Program-made: the position numbers and the translations under genes | Shown: positions 1 to 9,640 of the stretch, in pieces | How the letters are laid out: each line of letters starts with the position of its first letter | How positions within the stretch are numbered: the first letter of the stretch is position 1 | Origin: Arenibacter algicola | GTDB taxonomy: Bacteria > Bacteroidota > Bacteroidia > Flavobacteriales > Flavobacteriaceae | Direction of reading: 5' to 3' | NCBI RefSeq assembly: GCF_018860365.1 | Contig: NZ_JAHKPO010000031.1 | Span: 62,001 to 126,000, forward strand | DNA length: 64,000 nt | Notes under the pieces: generated by a model | The model's input: the letters and a program-made list of their open reading frames with translations, nothing else | Told to the model about the DNA's origin: nothing | The model's database searches: none

Positions 1-181
1 ACAGCTTTTTACGCCAATAGTGGGGGTTAACTACAGGAATTTTCTGGTCTCCTACAACTATTCCTACCAAATGGGGGATGTTAGATTTGACAACGGTGGA
101 TTTCACCAAATTACCCTGGGGTACGATTTTGGACAATCCGAGAAAAGATACGATTGTAAATGTCCGGCAGTTAACTACTAA
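1..181 (+). CDS. PorP/SprF family membrane protein, C-terminal end (partial)
   Basis: Only the last 59 codons lie in the window (frame from base 2, stop TAA at 179-181). The fragment has alternating hydrophobic/polar beta-strand character and ends with a HQITLGYDFG-like strand, the usual close of PorP/SprF outer-membrane proteins that partner T9SS-exported adhesins; it resembles the end of the full-length PorP/SprF gene at 14245-15237. A short Cys-containing tail (DCKCPAVNY) follows the last strand. Family assignment from so little sequence is an inference; upstream sequence would probably show an adhesin gene. Confidence 0.6.
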   Translation, partial: QLFTPIVGVNYRNFLVSYNYSYQMGDVRFDNGGFHQITLGYDFGQSEKRYDCKCPAVNY

Positions 182-358
182 TTCCTAAGTTGCGTTTCGC
201 AGTTGGTATAATTTCCTTTTTTATTGATGAATAGTTCACGGATGTACAATAATTAAATGTTCAATAGATTCGCTAGATCCATTGAACATTTGCTTTATAT
301 CTTTCATTTATTTACAACTTTAAGTAAAGCATAGACAAGACTTTTTTGCCTAAACGGA

Positions 359-1537
359 TTACTCCCAGCTATAATTCTTTTTGGCCGCCTGTTTTTGAAT
401 GGCGGTAAGCATGGCATTCTCCAATTCACCCTTCTCATCATTCTTTTTCTGCGAGGCTATATAGGCTTCCCTTTTGCTGTTCAGGTCTTGGATTTTTTTT
501 TGAATGTCGCTGCGCTCTCTTTTCTTTCCTTCTATGTAAGAAGTAATTTCGGCTTTGGATTTTTCCTTTAACTCCATAGGCAGTTGTTCCTTTTTAATCT
601 TGTCTATGTCAAAATCCTCAGCCTTGGAAGCATCAACTAAGTCCCAGGAGGAATTACTGTAAAGTCTGGACGATTTGCTAACCGCTCTTTTAACCGCAAC
701 AACTTCCTCCATTTCCATGGCATTACTGTCCTGGGCGCTTTGCTGTTGTATTTTTGAGGCACCTAAGGCCCCATAGGAAATATAGGTTTTGTTCAGTTTG
801 GAATTTAATTTTATGATTACATCATCATAAGGGGTGGTTATATGCACCACTTCACGGTTATGGTCAATGGCCATATATTCTCCTCCTGTTTGTTGGGCCC
901 CATTTTTCCATCCCGTATTGATTCCTTGCTCGTAGGCACCACAAAAAATGGTATTTACAATAACATCCTTTTCCTTGGCATTGGCAACGGCATCCTTATA
1001 ATTTAATTTTCCTTGAGTAAAGGGTTCATTGCCGGCAATAAAGATCATCTTTAGCTGGTCGGGATTTTTTCCCCAATCCAATTGGCTCAAAGAAGTTTGG
1101 ATTACTTGCCCGCAATATTCTTCCCCTCCATTGGTGGACAGGGAGAATAGTTTTTCTGATATCTCATCCAGATCACCGCTAAAGCCCAAAACCTGTTGAA
1201 TAAATCCTTCCCTGGAGGATAAATTATCGTTTCCGTATTGGTAGAGGGCAATCTGCAACTGAGGCCTGCCATCGTTGCCGCATTTGGCATTCGTAAATTT
1301 GTTCACAATATCCCATAATTGCGCTTTCGCCTGATTAATTAGTCCGTCCATACTATTGCTGGTATCCAGCAAAAGAGCAATCTTAACCATATTATTGGCC
1401 GGCTTGGAATCTTCCATGACCACTTCGGTGAAAACAGGGTCTTTTAGAGTATTCCCATTATTAAGATCGTTGCCAAAACTTTGGCCCATTCCTAGGGTAA
1501 GAGCCCCTAAAACTAATATTTGCTTTACATTTTTCAT
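359..1537 (-). CDS. Secreted von Willebrand factor A (vWA) domain protein
   Basis: 392 aa. A hydrophobic N-terminus (about residues 1-22) looks like a signal peptide, so the protein is probably periplasmic or surface exposed. The vWA domain spans about 50-250, with a MIDAS DxSxS motif at 58-62 (DTSNS) for divalent cation binding. The later MIDAS acidic position is in an IAGNEPF context rather than the usual TDG. The C-terminal 80 residues are highly charged and probably helical or coiled coil. vWA domains mediate metal-dependent protein contacts; the partner is unknown. The gene is transcribed away from the sensor kinase at 1852, with 314 bp between them. No enzymatic function is suggested. 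Confidence 0.8.
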   Translation of the reverse strand: MKNVKQILVLGALTLGMGQSFGNDLNNGNTLKDPVFTEVVMEDSKPANNMVKIALLLDTSNSMDGLINQAKAQLWDIVNKFTNAKCGNDGRPQLQIALYQYGNDNLSSREGFIQQVLGFSGDLDEISEKLFSLSTNGGEEYCGQVIQTSLSQLDWGKNPDQLKMIFIAGNEPFTQGKLNYKDAVANAKEKDVIVNTIFCGAYEQGINTGWKNGAQQTGGEYMAIDHNREVVHITTPYDDVIIKLNSKLNKTYISYGALGASKIQQQSAQDSNAMEMEEVVAVKRAVSKSSRLYSNSSWDLVDASKAEDFDIDKIKKEQLPMELKEKSKAEITSYIEGKKRERSDIQKKIQDLNSKREAYIASQKKNDEKGELENAMLTAIQKQAAKKNYSWE

Positions 1538-1851
1538 CGGTACTTTATTTTAGTTAAACATTGATTCCTATTTCCCTTTAGTGGTTGGATAATTATGGCT
1601 TACCACTATTTTTAGAGTGTTATGAACCACCATAGTTTTATGTTTTTGGATATTAATTGGTGATATCATAGGTTAAAAGTAGGATCAACATTTTTCAAAA
1701 AAAATAAGCAATGAGTGAACGGGCATTTTGGATGAGGCAACAGGGGTTTTGGATTCGTTAAGCTTATTTTGTGTTTAAAAACTGTGCTATTTATAGGAAT
1801 AAGGCATTTTTTAGTACGGTTTAAATCAATTAAGTTTATCATATATATTGA
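1538..1851. other. Divergent intergenic region without recognised gene
   Basis: 314 bp between the vWA gene (minus) and the sensor kinase (plus). It must hold both promoters, but I found no complete TTG-N19-TAnnTTTG match on either strand, only near matches, and no convincing small ORF or RNA. Confidence 0.5.
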
Positions 1852-4056
1852 ATGGGCATGACCAAATGTTTTTACATATGTTTATTATTGGTGCTGGGTT
1901 CTGTGGCAGGGCATTCCCAAATATCCCAGACCGGGGCTAATTTTGAAGTACAGGGCGTGGTCAAGGAAATGGGGAGTAGCCAAGGCCTTTCCGGAGTGGC
2001 TGTGTCGACCAATAGTGGTGAGTATACACTGACAAATGCTAGAGGGGAATTTAAAGTAAAGGTAGGCATGGGGCAGGAACTTGTCTTTGAGAGTCCCAGT
2101 ATGGAAACCGTTCGGTATAGGGTAACAAGTAAGGACGATTTGGAAATTGTAGTGGAGGCCAATAGCAAGGGTAATATTGGTATAAGCAGAAGTAGTAAAG
2201 GGGAAAGATCGGTCTCTTTGTACAATAGTTATATCGATTCGGCCAATTATTACAAAAAGAGCAATATTCGAAAAAGCATCGATTTTATAACCCAATCACT
2301 TTCCCAATTGGGGATGGGTAATAAAGAACAATTGGCTATAGCGTATTCAACACTAGGTGAGGTATATCAATATCACAAGCAGTACGATTTGGCCATCTCC
2401 AGTTATAAGGATGCCTTGTTGGCCAACAAGACGCTAAAAACATCCTTGATGCTTGGCAAGACCTATGTCTTGAACAAAGAGTACGGGGAAGCTGAAAAGT
2501 TGTTGTTGCCACTGGAGAAAATAACCAATATGGTGCCATTTCAAAGGGTGGAGCTTTACGAGACCCTAGGGGATGCCTATGTTGGATTGGGAGACGTGGA
2601 TAATGCTGTGGCATTTTATGGCGAGGGTCTCAAAATAGCCGATAAGAATCAGATTGCCCCGAAAACCATCGACCTAAATTCAAAAATAGCCACTGCCTAC
2701 GCAAAGGGAAATCGACTTCAGGAAGCAAATGCCTATTTTAATAATTCATTGGAGCTTTCCTCCGGACAAGCGCCACAACGAGCAGTCCAGGAGAAAGAGA
2801 AAGTGGCCGATTTTTACAATCAAAAAAATCAATATGGCCAGGAAATCCAATTGCGCAAAAAGAGTTTGGAGGATTTAAAAAAGATTCCTAAAAATGAGGT
2901 AGCGGGCGGATTATCCATAGAAAACGATTCCATATCGGCCCAAAGAATAAATTATAAAATTGCCAACGCCTATATAGCTCAGGATAAATATGATGAAGCT
3001 ATACCCTATTTGGAAGAGAGTATAAAGGATGCGGATGTTGACGATGATTTGTTGGTCCGGAAAGATGCCACGCGCAAATTATCCGAAGTTTATAAATATA
3101 AGGGTGATTACACCAAAGCTTTGGAGACCTATCAGGAGTACGTAGCCGTTGTAGATACCCTATATGTTAGAAAGGAACAAGAAATAGCCAGAGCGGCTAG
3201 ATTTAATAGGGAGCTTGCCTCCAAGCAAAGTAGAATATCCGGCCTTGAGCAGGAGCGGGAGCTTACCCAAAGTAAATACAGTCTTGCGCTGACGGAGCAG
3301 CAATTGGTGGCAGAAAGTATAAAACGTCAAAATTGGATCATTTATTCCTTGATTTTTGGAATGCTTTTAATGGGGTTGGCGACCTACTTCTTTTACAGGA
3401 GCAATAAGCAACAAAAGTTGGCCAATAATTTATTGGCCCTAAAATCGCTGAGGTCACAAATGAATCCCCATTTTATATTCAACGCCTTAAATTCAGTAAA
3501 TAATTTTATTGCCAAAAGTGATGAAAGAAGTGCAAATAGGTATTTGAGCGATTTTTCAACCCTGATGCGAGCGGTATTGGAAAATTCCGATGAGGATTTT
3601 ATTCCCCTGTCAAAGGAATTGGAATTGCTGGAGCTGTATACCAAGTTGGAGCACTCCCGTTTTTCGGATAAATTCGACTACGCAATTATAGTGGATGAGG
3701 ATATTGATATTGATGCTTTTCAAATACCGCCCATGCTATTGCAACCTTATATAGAAAATGCTATCTGGCATGGTTTGCGCTATAGGGAGGACAAGGGTTT
3801 TCTAAAGATTGAGCTCAAACAGAAAGATAGGCATGCCTTGGAGATTTCTATAACGGACAACGGTATAGGCAGAAAGAATTCGGCGGCCTTAAAGACCCAA
3901 AATCAGAAAAAACAAAAATCCAAGGGTATGGGCAACATCAAAAAGAGAATAGAAATATTGAACGATATGTATAAGGATAAGGTAGATGTTTTTATTTCCG
4001 ATCTGGAAACAAATGGGACCGGTACCAAGGTGCTATTTACTATTAAGAGGGACTGA
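1852..4056 (+). CDS. TPR-containing sensor histidine kinase (LytS/YehU type) with N-terminal beta-sandwich domain
   Basis: 734 aa. Order: signal peptide (1-23), a CarboxypepD_reg-like beta-sandwich (about 30-105, with a GVAVSTNSGEYTLTNARGEF run), TPR repeats (about 140-430), a coiled coil, one transmembrane helix (about 495-517), then a His_kinase (PF06580-type) core with phospho-acceptor His540 in SQMNPHFIFNALNSV and a HATPase_c domain (ITDNGIGRKN N/G box, then a GMGNIKKRI box). The beta-sandwich and TPRs would be periplasmic and the kinase cytoplasmic. It most likely phosphorylates the LytTR regulator 72 bp downstream. The signal sensed is unknown; TPR sensor kinases are common in this phylum, but a carboxypeptidase-regulatory-like domain at the N-terminus is less usual. 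Confidence 0.9.
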   Translation: MGMTKCFYICLLLVLGSVAGHSQISQTGANFEVQGVVKEMGSSQGLSGVAVSTNSGEYTLTNARGEFKVKVGMGQELVFESPSMETVRYRVTSKDDLEIVVEANSKGNIGISRSSKGERSVSLYNSYIDSANYYKKSNIRKSIDFITQSLSQLGMGNKEQLAIAYSTLGEVYQYHKQYDLAISSYKDALLANKTLKTSLMLGKTYVLNKEYGEAEKLLLPLEKITNMVPFQRVELYETLGDAYVGLGDVDNAVAFYGEGLKIADKNQIAPKTIDLNSKIATAYAKGNRLQEANAYFNNSLELSSGQAPQRAVQEKEKVADFYNQKNQYGQEIQLRKKSLEDLKKIPKNEVAGGLSIENDSISAQRINYKIANAYIAQDKYDEAIPYLEESIKDADVDDDLLVRKDATRKLSEVYKYKGDYTKALETYQEYVAVVDTLYVRKEQEIARAARFNRELASKQSRISGLEQERELTQSKYSLALTEQQLVAESIKRQNWIIYSLIFGMLLMGLATYFFYRSNKQQKLANNLLALKSLRSQMNPHFIFNALNSVNNFIAKSDERSANRYLSDFSTLMRAVLENSDEDFIPLSKELELLELYTKLEHSRFSDKFDYAIIVDEDIDIDAFQIPPMLLQPYIENAIWHGLRYREDKGFLKIELKQKDRHALEISITDNGIGRKNSAALKTQNQKKQKSKGMGNIKKRIEILNDMYKDKVDVFISDLETNGTGTKVLFTIKRD

Positions 4057-4128
4057 TAAAAGATAAAAATATTGAGATGGGGAGGTCAAAGAGGCCTTAA
4101 GGGGAGATAATAAACACAAAATTTAAGA

Positions 4129-4860
4129 ATGAAGTTAAACGCCCTAATTGTAGAAGATGAAGCCAATAGCAGGGAAATTCTACGCAATTATTTGGCCAAA
4201 TATTGTCCCTCCGTTAATTTGGTAGGCGAAGCGGCAACCATAAAGGAAGGGCTTGCCCTGATCAATAGCAACGATCTTGATGTGGTATTCCTTGATGTGG
4301 AAATGCCTTTTGGAAATGCTTTCGATTTGTTGGATCAGCTACCGGACCGTAATTTTGAGACCGTTTTTGTCACAGCCTATAATCAGTACGCCGTAGATGC
4401 ACTAAATGCCCATGCTGCCTATTATTTAATGAAGCCCATTAGCATAGATGAGCTTATAAAAGCAGTGGATTACGTTGCTGAAATAAGGGAGAAGGAAAAG
4501 GCGATTGAAGATCGTGTTCTTACCCCTAAGTTTAATAAGGTGGACGGAAAAATAACCCTGCCGCAACAAGATGGCTTCCAGGTGTTGAATGTGGCGGATA
4601 TCCTATATTGTAGGGCAGATGACAATTACACGGAATTGTATTTGGAGAAACATAAAATTCTGGTGAGTAAAACGCTTAAATATTTTGAGGAAGCCTTGTC
4701 CGACTATACCTTTGCCAGGGTCCATAAGTCGTATCTGGTAAATGTAAATGAGATCGTTAAGTATAAAAAGGGCAAGGGTGGCAGTGTGGTAATTTCCAAC
4801 GGCAAGGAGATAATGGTTTCCGCTTCCAAAAAGAAGGATTTGCTGTCGTTTTTTGAATAG
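4129..4860 (+). CDS. LytTR family response regulator
   Basis: 243 aa. The receiver domain (1-120) has the acidic pocket ED near residues 9-10, the phospho-acceptor Asp56 in VVFLDVEMP, and a conserved Lys in LMKPIS. A LytTR DNA-binding domain follows (about 140-243; ILYCRADDNYTELYL and the HKSYLVNVNEI signature). It lies 72 bp after the LytS-type kinase and should be its cognate regulator. LytTR proteins usually bind pairs of imperfect direct repeats; I could not assign target sites here. Confidence 0.93.
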   Translation: MKLNALIVEDEANSREILRNYLAKYCPSVNLVGEAATIKEGLALINSNDLDVVFLDVEMPFGNAFDLLDQLPDRNFETVFVTAYNQYAVDALNAHAAYYLMKPISIDELIKAVDYVAEIREKEKAIEDRVLTPKFNKVDGKITLPQQDGFQVLNVADILYCRADDNYTELYLEKHKILVSKTLKYFEEALSDYTFARVHKSYLVNVNEIVKYKKGKGGSVVISNGKEIMVSASKKKDLLSFFE

Positions 4861-4960
4861 CGTAGATTTGCCCCAAGTGGTAGGTTCCCGGTGTAGTTGG
4901 GTCAATTAAAGAGTAGAATATAAAATAAAACCTGCCCAAATAATTTAAAAATAAATCGAA

Positions 4961-5470
4961 ATGATTAAAACCATAAATGGTAAATCGCCCCAGATAGGAG
5001 AGGATTGTTATATTGCGGAGAATGCCACCATTGTAGGGGATGTAGTTATGGGAAACCAATGCAGCATCTGGTTCAATGCGGTCTTAAGGGGAGATGTTCA
5101 TTATATTAAAATGGGAAATAAGGTGAATGTACAGGATGGTGCCGTTATACATTGCACTTATTTAAAGTCGCCTACCAATATTGGCAATAATGTTTCCATA
5201 GGTCACAATGCCATTGTTCACGGCTGCACCATTCATGATAATGTGTTAATAGGAATGGGGAGTATCGTTATGGATGATTGTGTTGTGGAAAGCAATAGTA
5301 TCATTGCGGCAGGTGCGGTGGTTACCAAGGGAACACATGTGCCTTCAGGTACAGTTTTTGCGGGAATGCCGGCAAAAAAAATTAAGGATATCAGCACCGA
5401 CTTAAGTGTTGGGGAGGTAGAGCGTATCGCCAACGCTTATGTAAAATATTCCGGTTGGTTCAAGGAGTGA
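4961..5470 (+). CDS. Gamma-carbonic anhydrase-like (YrdA/PaaY family) protein
   Basis: 169 aa, the full length for this family. It is a left-handed parallel beta-helix made of hexapeptide repeats (IVGDVV, IWFNAV, GAVIHC, SIGHNA, LIGMGS). The three metal-binding His positions of the gamma-CA family are present: His64, His82 and His87. Whether it hydrates CO2 or acts as another hexapeptide enzyme cannot be told from sequence. The last nine codons are repeated 161 bp downstream, outside the gene, so its 3' end has been duplicated (see the repeat entry). Confidence 0.88.
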   Translation: MIKTINGKSPQIGEDCYIAENATIVGDVVMGNQCSIWFNAVLRGDVHYIKMGNKVNVQDGAVIHCTYLKSPTNIGNNVSIGHNAIVHGCTIHDNVLIGMGSIVMDDCVVESNSIIAAGAVVTKGTHVPSGTVFAGMPAKKIKDISTDLSVGEVERIANAYVKYSGWFKE

Positions 5471-5627
5471 TTTTTTTATTTTTAAATATACTTCAAGGAA
5501 TATTTTCAGGTTTGTATGCTTGTAGAAAGGGAAACCTGGTCTACCTCTCCTTTGGAGAGGTCGGAACTGTCTTTTTCAACGGTTCCGGGTGAGGTGAAAA
5601 TGTAAAATATTCCGGTTGGTTCAAGGA
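5439..5627. repeat. 28-bp direct repeats flanking a palindromic intergenic element
   Basis: The 28 bp at 5439-5466, the end of the carbonic anhydrase gene, recur exactly at 5600-5627. After the first copy the text reads GTGA (stop TGA); after the second it reads ATAA, which would also give Glu then stop. Between the copies are two hairpins: CCTCTCC/GGAGAGG at 5544-5560 and CGGAAC/GTTCCG at 5562-5587. The layout looks like a small palindromic element that entered just after the stop codon with duplication of the target. No gene is seen in the 304 bp from 5471 to 5774. Confidence 0.8.
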
Positions 5628-5735
5628 ATAATATCAAGAAATAATAGGAGCGTTGATCGTGTTGCAGCTGTGGTTTGAAAATCCAAATGAGCAATAATTC
5701 GTAGAATTCCGGATAAACTCCTAATCAAATAATCT

Positions 5736-5743
5736 TATTTTTG
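5736..5743 (+). promoter_or_regulatory. Candidate -7 box for fabD
   Basis: TATTTTTG matches the Bacteroidota TAnnTTTG element 31 bp before the fabD start codon. No TTG lies at the expected -33 distance, so the assignment is tentative. Confidence 0.4.
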
Positions 5744-5774
5744 CACAGATAATAAATAGAATAAAAATAAACAG

Positions 5775-6659
5775 ATGAAAGCATATATTTTTCCAGGACA
5801 GGGAGCGCAATTTGTAGGAATGGGATTGGATCTTTATGAAAAGTACCCCTTGGCTCAAAAAATGTTTGAAACCGCCAATGAAATTTTAGGATTCTCCATT
5901 ACCGATCTTATGTTCGAGGGTACTCCAGAGGATTTGAAGGAAACAAAGGTAACCCAACCTGCTATTTTTTTACATTCGGTGATTATGAGCAAGGTTATGG
6001 GCGATAGCTTTAAACCTGATATGGTGGCAGGGCATTCCTTGGGAGAGTTTTCTGCATTGGTGGCCAATGGAGCCTTGGATTTTGAAGATGGATTGAAATT
6101 GGTGTTCCAGCGGGCTTTGGCCATGCAAAAGGCCTGTGAAATACAACCGAGCACTATGGCGGCGGTTTTGGGATTGGATGATGCCGTTGTGGAAAAAATA
6201 TGTGCAGAGGTTCCAGGTATTGTGGTACCTGCCAATTACAACTGTCCAGGACAACTGGTTATCTCCGGGGAAGTGGAGGCCATAAATATCGCCTGCGAAA
6301 AGTTGAAGGAAGCCGGTGCCCGTAGAGCTTTAGTCTTACCGGTAGGCGGAGCGTTTCACTCGCCCTTAATGGAACCTGCAAGGGAAGAATTGGCTGCGGC
6401 TATAGAAAACACTGTTTTTAATACGCCAAGCTGTGCTATATACCAAAATGTGCCTACTACTGCGGTAAAGGATCCAGAGACCATAAAGGCTAATTTAATA
6501 GCGCAATTGACGGCTCCTGTAAAATGGACGCAAAGTGTGCAGCAAATGGTAGCTGATGGTGCAACGTTATTTACGGAAGTTGGGCCTGGGAAGGTGCTTC
6601 AGGGCTTGGTGAAAAAAATTCATCCAGGAGCTGAAACAGAGTCTGCGAATCTGGAATGA
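5775..6659 (+). CDS. fabD: Malonyl-CoA:ACP transacylase FabD
   Basis: 294 aa, normal length. FabD transfers malonyl from CoA to acyl carrier protein for cytosolic type II fatty acid synthesis. Visible motifs are GQGAQFVGMG near the N-terminus, the nucleophile elbow GHSLGE with Ser88, and the catalytic His195 in GGAFHSPL. The conserved Gln at about 9-11 and the Arg after the elbow region are in the usual context. The gene stands alone on the plus strand with its own candidate promoter, apart from other fab genes. Confidence 0.95.
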   Translation: MKAYIFPGQGAQFVGMGLDLYEKYPLAQKMFETANEILGFSITDLMFEGTPEDLKETKVTQPAIFLHSVIMSKVMGDSFKPDMVAGHSLGEFSALVANGALDFEDGLKLVFQRALAMQKACEIQPSTMAAVLGLDDAVVEKICAEVPGIVVPANYNCPGQLVISGEVEAINIACEKLKEAGARRALVLPVGGAFHSPLMEPAREELAAAIENTVFNTPSCAIYQNVPTTAVKDPETIKANLIAQLTAPVKWTQSVQQMVADGATLFTEVGPGKVLQGLVKKIHPGAETESANLE

Positions 6660-6804
6660 TTCAGGACAGTCTATAATTGCGATTGAGTTCGTTTTAAAAT
6701 TGAATTTGTCAATTCAAGAGATGTTATTTGCGTATTATTGGTCGCCCTAATTTTACAATGATTTTCCTCCTGATGGTTAATAATCTTATCCTAGCAGTTG
6801 GTAT

Positions 6805-9393
6805 ATGGGAATACTCGATAATTATTTTAATTTCATATATCGGTTGAGCCTGAAGCGTTTGCTTCTAATCTTATTTTACCTTTTTCCAATTGACAATTTT
6901 AAAGTTTTACCCTTTGCCATTTATAAGGGTATATATGCCTTTGAATCAGCCAATGGGATTTCAAATAATTTAGAATCTTTAGAAAGGGTGTCTTTTTACT
7001 TGCAGGAAAGAGCAGGTATCACGGTTAGTGCTATTAGCAGAAGTACCAATGAATCTGGGCAAACTGCCTCTTTTACCATAGTGCTCAATTCCCAGCCGAA
7101 GGATAACGTAAAAATTGATTTAAAAAGTAGTGACGAATCCGAAGGTACCATAGAAGTTAAGAATGTGACCTTTACGGAAGCAAATTGGAATATTGCGCAA
7201 ACCATTACCGTAACTGGCGTGGATGATGATCTTGTGGATGGGAATGTTGTTTACAGGATTATCACAGGGAAGGTGGATTCCGAAGATGACAGTTATGGCG
7301 ATTTAAAGGCAGATGATGTATTGGATGTTTCGGTGGTTAATGAGGATAATGACTTGGCAGATTTTATAGTTACACCGCAAACGGTGAGAACTAGAGAAAA
7401 GGGTCCTGCCGTGCAGTTGAGTATTGTATTGACAGCTAGACCAAAAGATGATGTTACCTTGTTTATAGATTCTGGGGATACTTCTGAAGGTGTTGTTTCC
7501 AAGGATGAAATAAAGTTTAAAAAGGACAAGTGGAGCTCCCCCCAGATAGTACGTATAGAACCGGTAGATGATGAGGATATAGATGGTGATGTTACCTATT
7601 TCATAACTATCGGAATCAAGGATAGTGATGATGATTATGAGGATGTGGGTATAAAAACTGTGACCGTAATTAATGTGGATGATGATTTTGATTGCCCTGC
7701 TGTTGAGGCCGCACCTACACTAAATCCGGATGTACCCACTGTTTTTTGCCAGGCTTTCAGTCAAAATTTAGATGAATATAATAGCAGTCCAATACCTTCC
7801 GGTGTAGATTTAATATGGAGTAGTAGTAGCGATTTTAGCATTACGGGTGCCCGATTGGCCAGTTCTGTGGTGAATAATGCAGCATCCTATTACGGATTCT
7901 TTTACAATGAGGGTGCAAATTGTAATAGTCCTCCATTGGAAGTTAATTTGGTGCAGAGTAAAATACCACAGATTATAGGAATTGATCCGGCTACCATTTG
8001 TGGGGCTGGAACAGCTAAATTAAGTGCTACAGTTAGTGAAGGCGGTAGTGTGTATTGGTATGATTCTGCCAATAGTTCCCAAGTTTTGGCCGAAGGAAGC
8101 AGTTTTACGACTCCCTATAACGATCAGAGCAAGGATTACTTTGTGGAAGCATCGGCCAATGGGTGTGCATCAGCGCGTGTTCCGGTTAGGGTCACGGTAA
8201 TTGAAGAATCCAACGCTGGAACTACAGCCAATACCTCGGCCTGCAGTGTAGCTGGAAATGGCGTTTCAAGTGTGGATCTGGACAACACAAGGGATGGTGT
8301 ATCTACTGGTGTTTGGAGTGTTGTTGGGACACCTCCTGGCGCAATAACAATAGGGTCTGGGAATGTGGTTGATTTTTTAGGTGCTTCCAACGGGGATTAT
8401 GTTTTCAGATTTACCACTTCAACCACAAATAATATATGTCCGAAAGCTAGTGTTGACGTGGCTATTACGGTTAGTGAATGTACATTGGACACCGATAATG
8501 ACGGCTTACTGGATGGCGAGGAAACAGTTCTGGGGACCGATATTAACAACCCGGATACGGATGGGGACGGGATACGTGATGGGGTTGAAGTTGGTTCGGA
8601 TGTAAGTAATGCCCTTGATGAAGACGGGGATTCTGTAATAGATGCACTGGAGTCCAATATTCTGGATGCTGATAATGATGGCGTGGTCGACCAACAGGAT
8701 CCTGCAAATGAAGATTCATGTATCCCAATTATGACCGTGGGCTGTGGAATTGATTTTGCGCTAGAGGTAGAAGTGGATAATTCTAATCCAATTGTTGGAG
8801 AGCACATCAAATTTACAATTGTCCTTTACAATTTAACCGTATTGGAGGCTGTAGATATAAGAATAAATGAGTTAATAGATGCCTCCATGGGGTTTCAATA
8901 TATTTCCCATAGGGTAGATAACGGACTGTATGACCCAGCTGCAGGCGTCTGGTTGCTATCGGAAGTTGCAGGGGAAGCAATACATGCCTTGGAAATCCAA
9001 GTTCGCGTTTTGCAGGAGGGGTTTTTTCAAAATACGGCTTCTTTAGTCTCTTCCCAACCTGAAGATGGCAATGTAACCAATAATGTTGCTTCGGTCACGG
9101 TCCATGTTGGGCCCAGATCGGTGGATGCCTGCGGATTTGTTTTCAATCAGATATCACCTAATGCGGATGGGATCAATGATCGGCTAATAGTAAATTGTAT
9201 TCAGGAGTTTTCAAATATTTTTTTGGAAATATTTGACCGGTATGGCAATAAGGTATATTCAGTAAGGGGATATGATAATTCATGGGATGGAAGAGGAGAA
9301 AATGGGGTTTTGCCCAAGGGTACCTATTTTTATATCATGGATTTGGGTGATGGAACGGAAGTCAAAAAAGGATGGATCCAGATTATGGGCTAG
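6805..9393 (+). CDS. T9SS type B-sorted surface protein with Calx-beta-like repeats (862 aa)
   Basis: Order: a hydrophobic but atypical N-terminus (about 15-45), two Calx-beta-like units of about 115 aa (from about 70), Ig-like modules rich in SSSDFSITGARL and Cys, a calcium-binding thrombospondin type 3-like stretch (about 555-630; DTDNDGLLDGEE, DADNDGVVDQQD), a DUF11-like domain (about 650-770), and a CHU_C gliding-motility C-terminal domain (about 775-862; ISPNADGINDRL, then IFDRYGNKVY and KGTYFYIMDLGDG). The last domain is the T9SS type B sorting signal, so the product should be exported and retained at the surface. It is a shorter paralogue of the next gene with only two repeat units. 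The N-terminus lacks a clear signal peptidase site, so the start may be wrong or the signal unusual. Confidence 0.85.
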   Translation: MGILDNYFNFIYRLSLKRLLLILFYLFPIDNFKVLPFAIYKGIYAFESANGISNNLESLERVSFYLQERAGITVSAISRSTNESGQTASFTIVLNSQPKDNVKIDLKSSDESEGTIEVKNVTFTEANWNIAQTITVTGVDDDLVDGNVVYRIITGKVDSEDDSYGDLKADDVLDVSVVNEDNDLADFIVTPQTVRTREKGPAVQLSIVLTARPKDDVTLFIDSGDTSEGVVSKDEIKFKKDKWSSPQIVRIEPVDDEDIDGDVTYFITIGIKDSDDDYEDVGIKTVTVINVDDDFDCPAVEAAPTLNPDVPTVFCQAFSQNLDEYNSSPIPSGVDLIWSSSSDFSITGARLASSVVNNAASYYGFFYNEGANCNSPPLEVNLVQSKIPQIIGIDPATICGAGTAKLSATVSEGGSVYWYDSANSSQVLAEGSSFTTPYNDQSKDYFVEASANGCASARVPVRVTVIEESNAGTTANTSACSVAGNGVSSVDLDNTRDGVSTGVWSVVGTPPGAITIGSGNVVDFLGASNGDYVFRFTTSTTNNICPKASVDVAITVSECTLDTDNDGLLDGEETVLGTDINNPDTDGDGIRDGVEVGSDVSNALDEDGDSVIDALESNILDADNDGVVDQQDPANEDSCIPIMTVGCGIDFALEVEVDNSNPIVGEHIKFTIVLYNLTVLEAVDIRINELIDASMGFQYISHRVDNGLYDPAAGVWLLSEVAGEAIHALEIQVRVLQEGFFQNTASLVSSQPEDGNVTNNVASVTVHVGPRSVDACGFVFNQISPNADGINDRLIVNCIQEFSNIFLEIFDRYGNKVYSVRGYDNSWDGRGENGVLPKGTYFYIMDLGDGTEVKKGWIQIMG

Positions 9394-9640
9394 GGGAAAC
9401 CGGTGTTGGGATTATGAGTCATTTTGGTTAGCATGATTAAGTCTATTTAGGGTCGGAAATAATTGTAATAAACAACTGTAATGATCGCCAAAATGCCTTG
9501 GGGAGCGTTTATTTTAAAACCGCTGACCTTTCTAAGTTTGCTTTTTATCTGATAAATTCATATTTGAGCAGTATTGTTAGGCTTGTGGGGTATTTTTTCT
9601 TAATATTGATTGCCCATTTTTGTAGGGGTGTGGTGTATCT

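Noticed and set aside
5506-5694. 62-aa minus-strand ORF after the carbonic anhydrase gene
   Set aside because: Made of the repeat and hairpin DNA; low-complexity translation.
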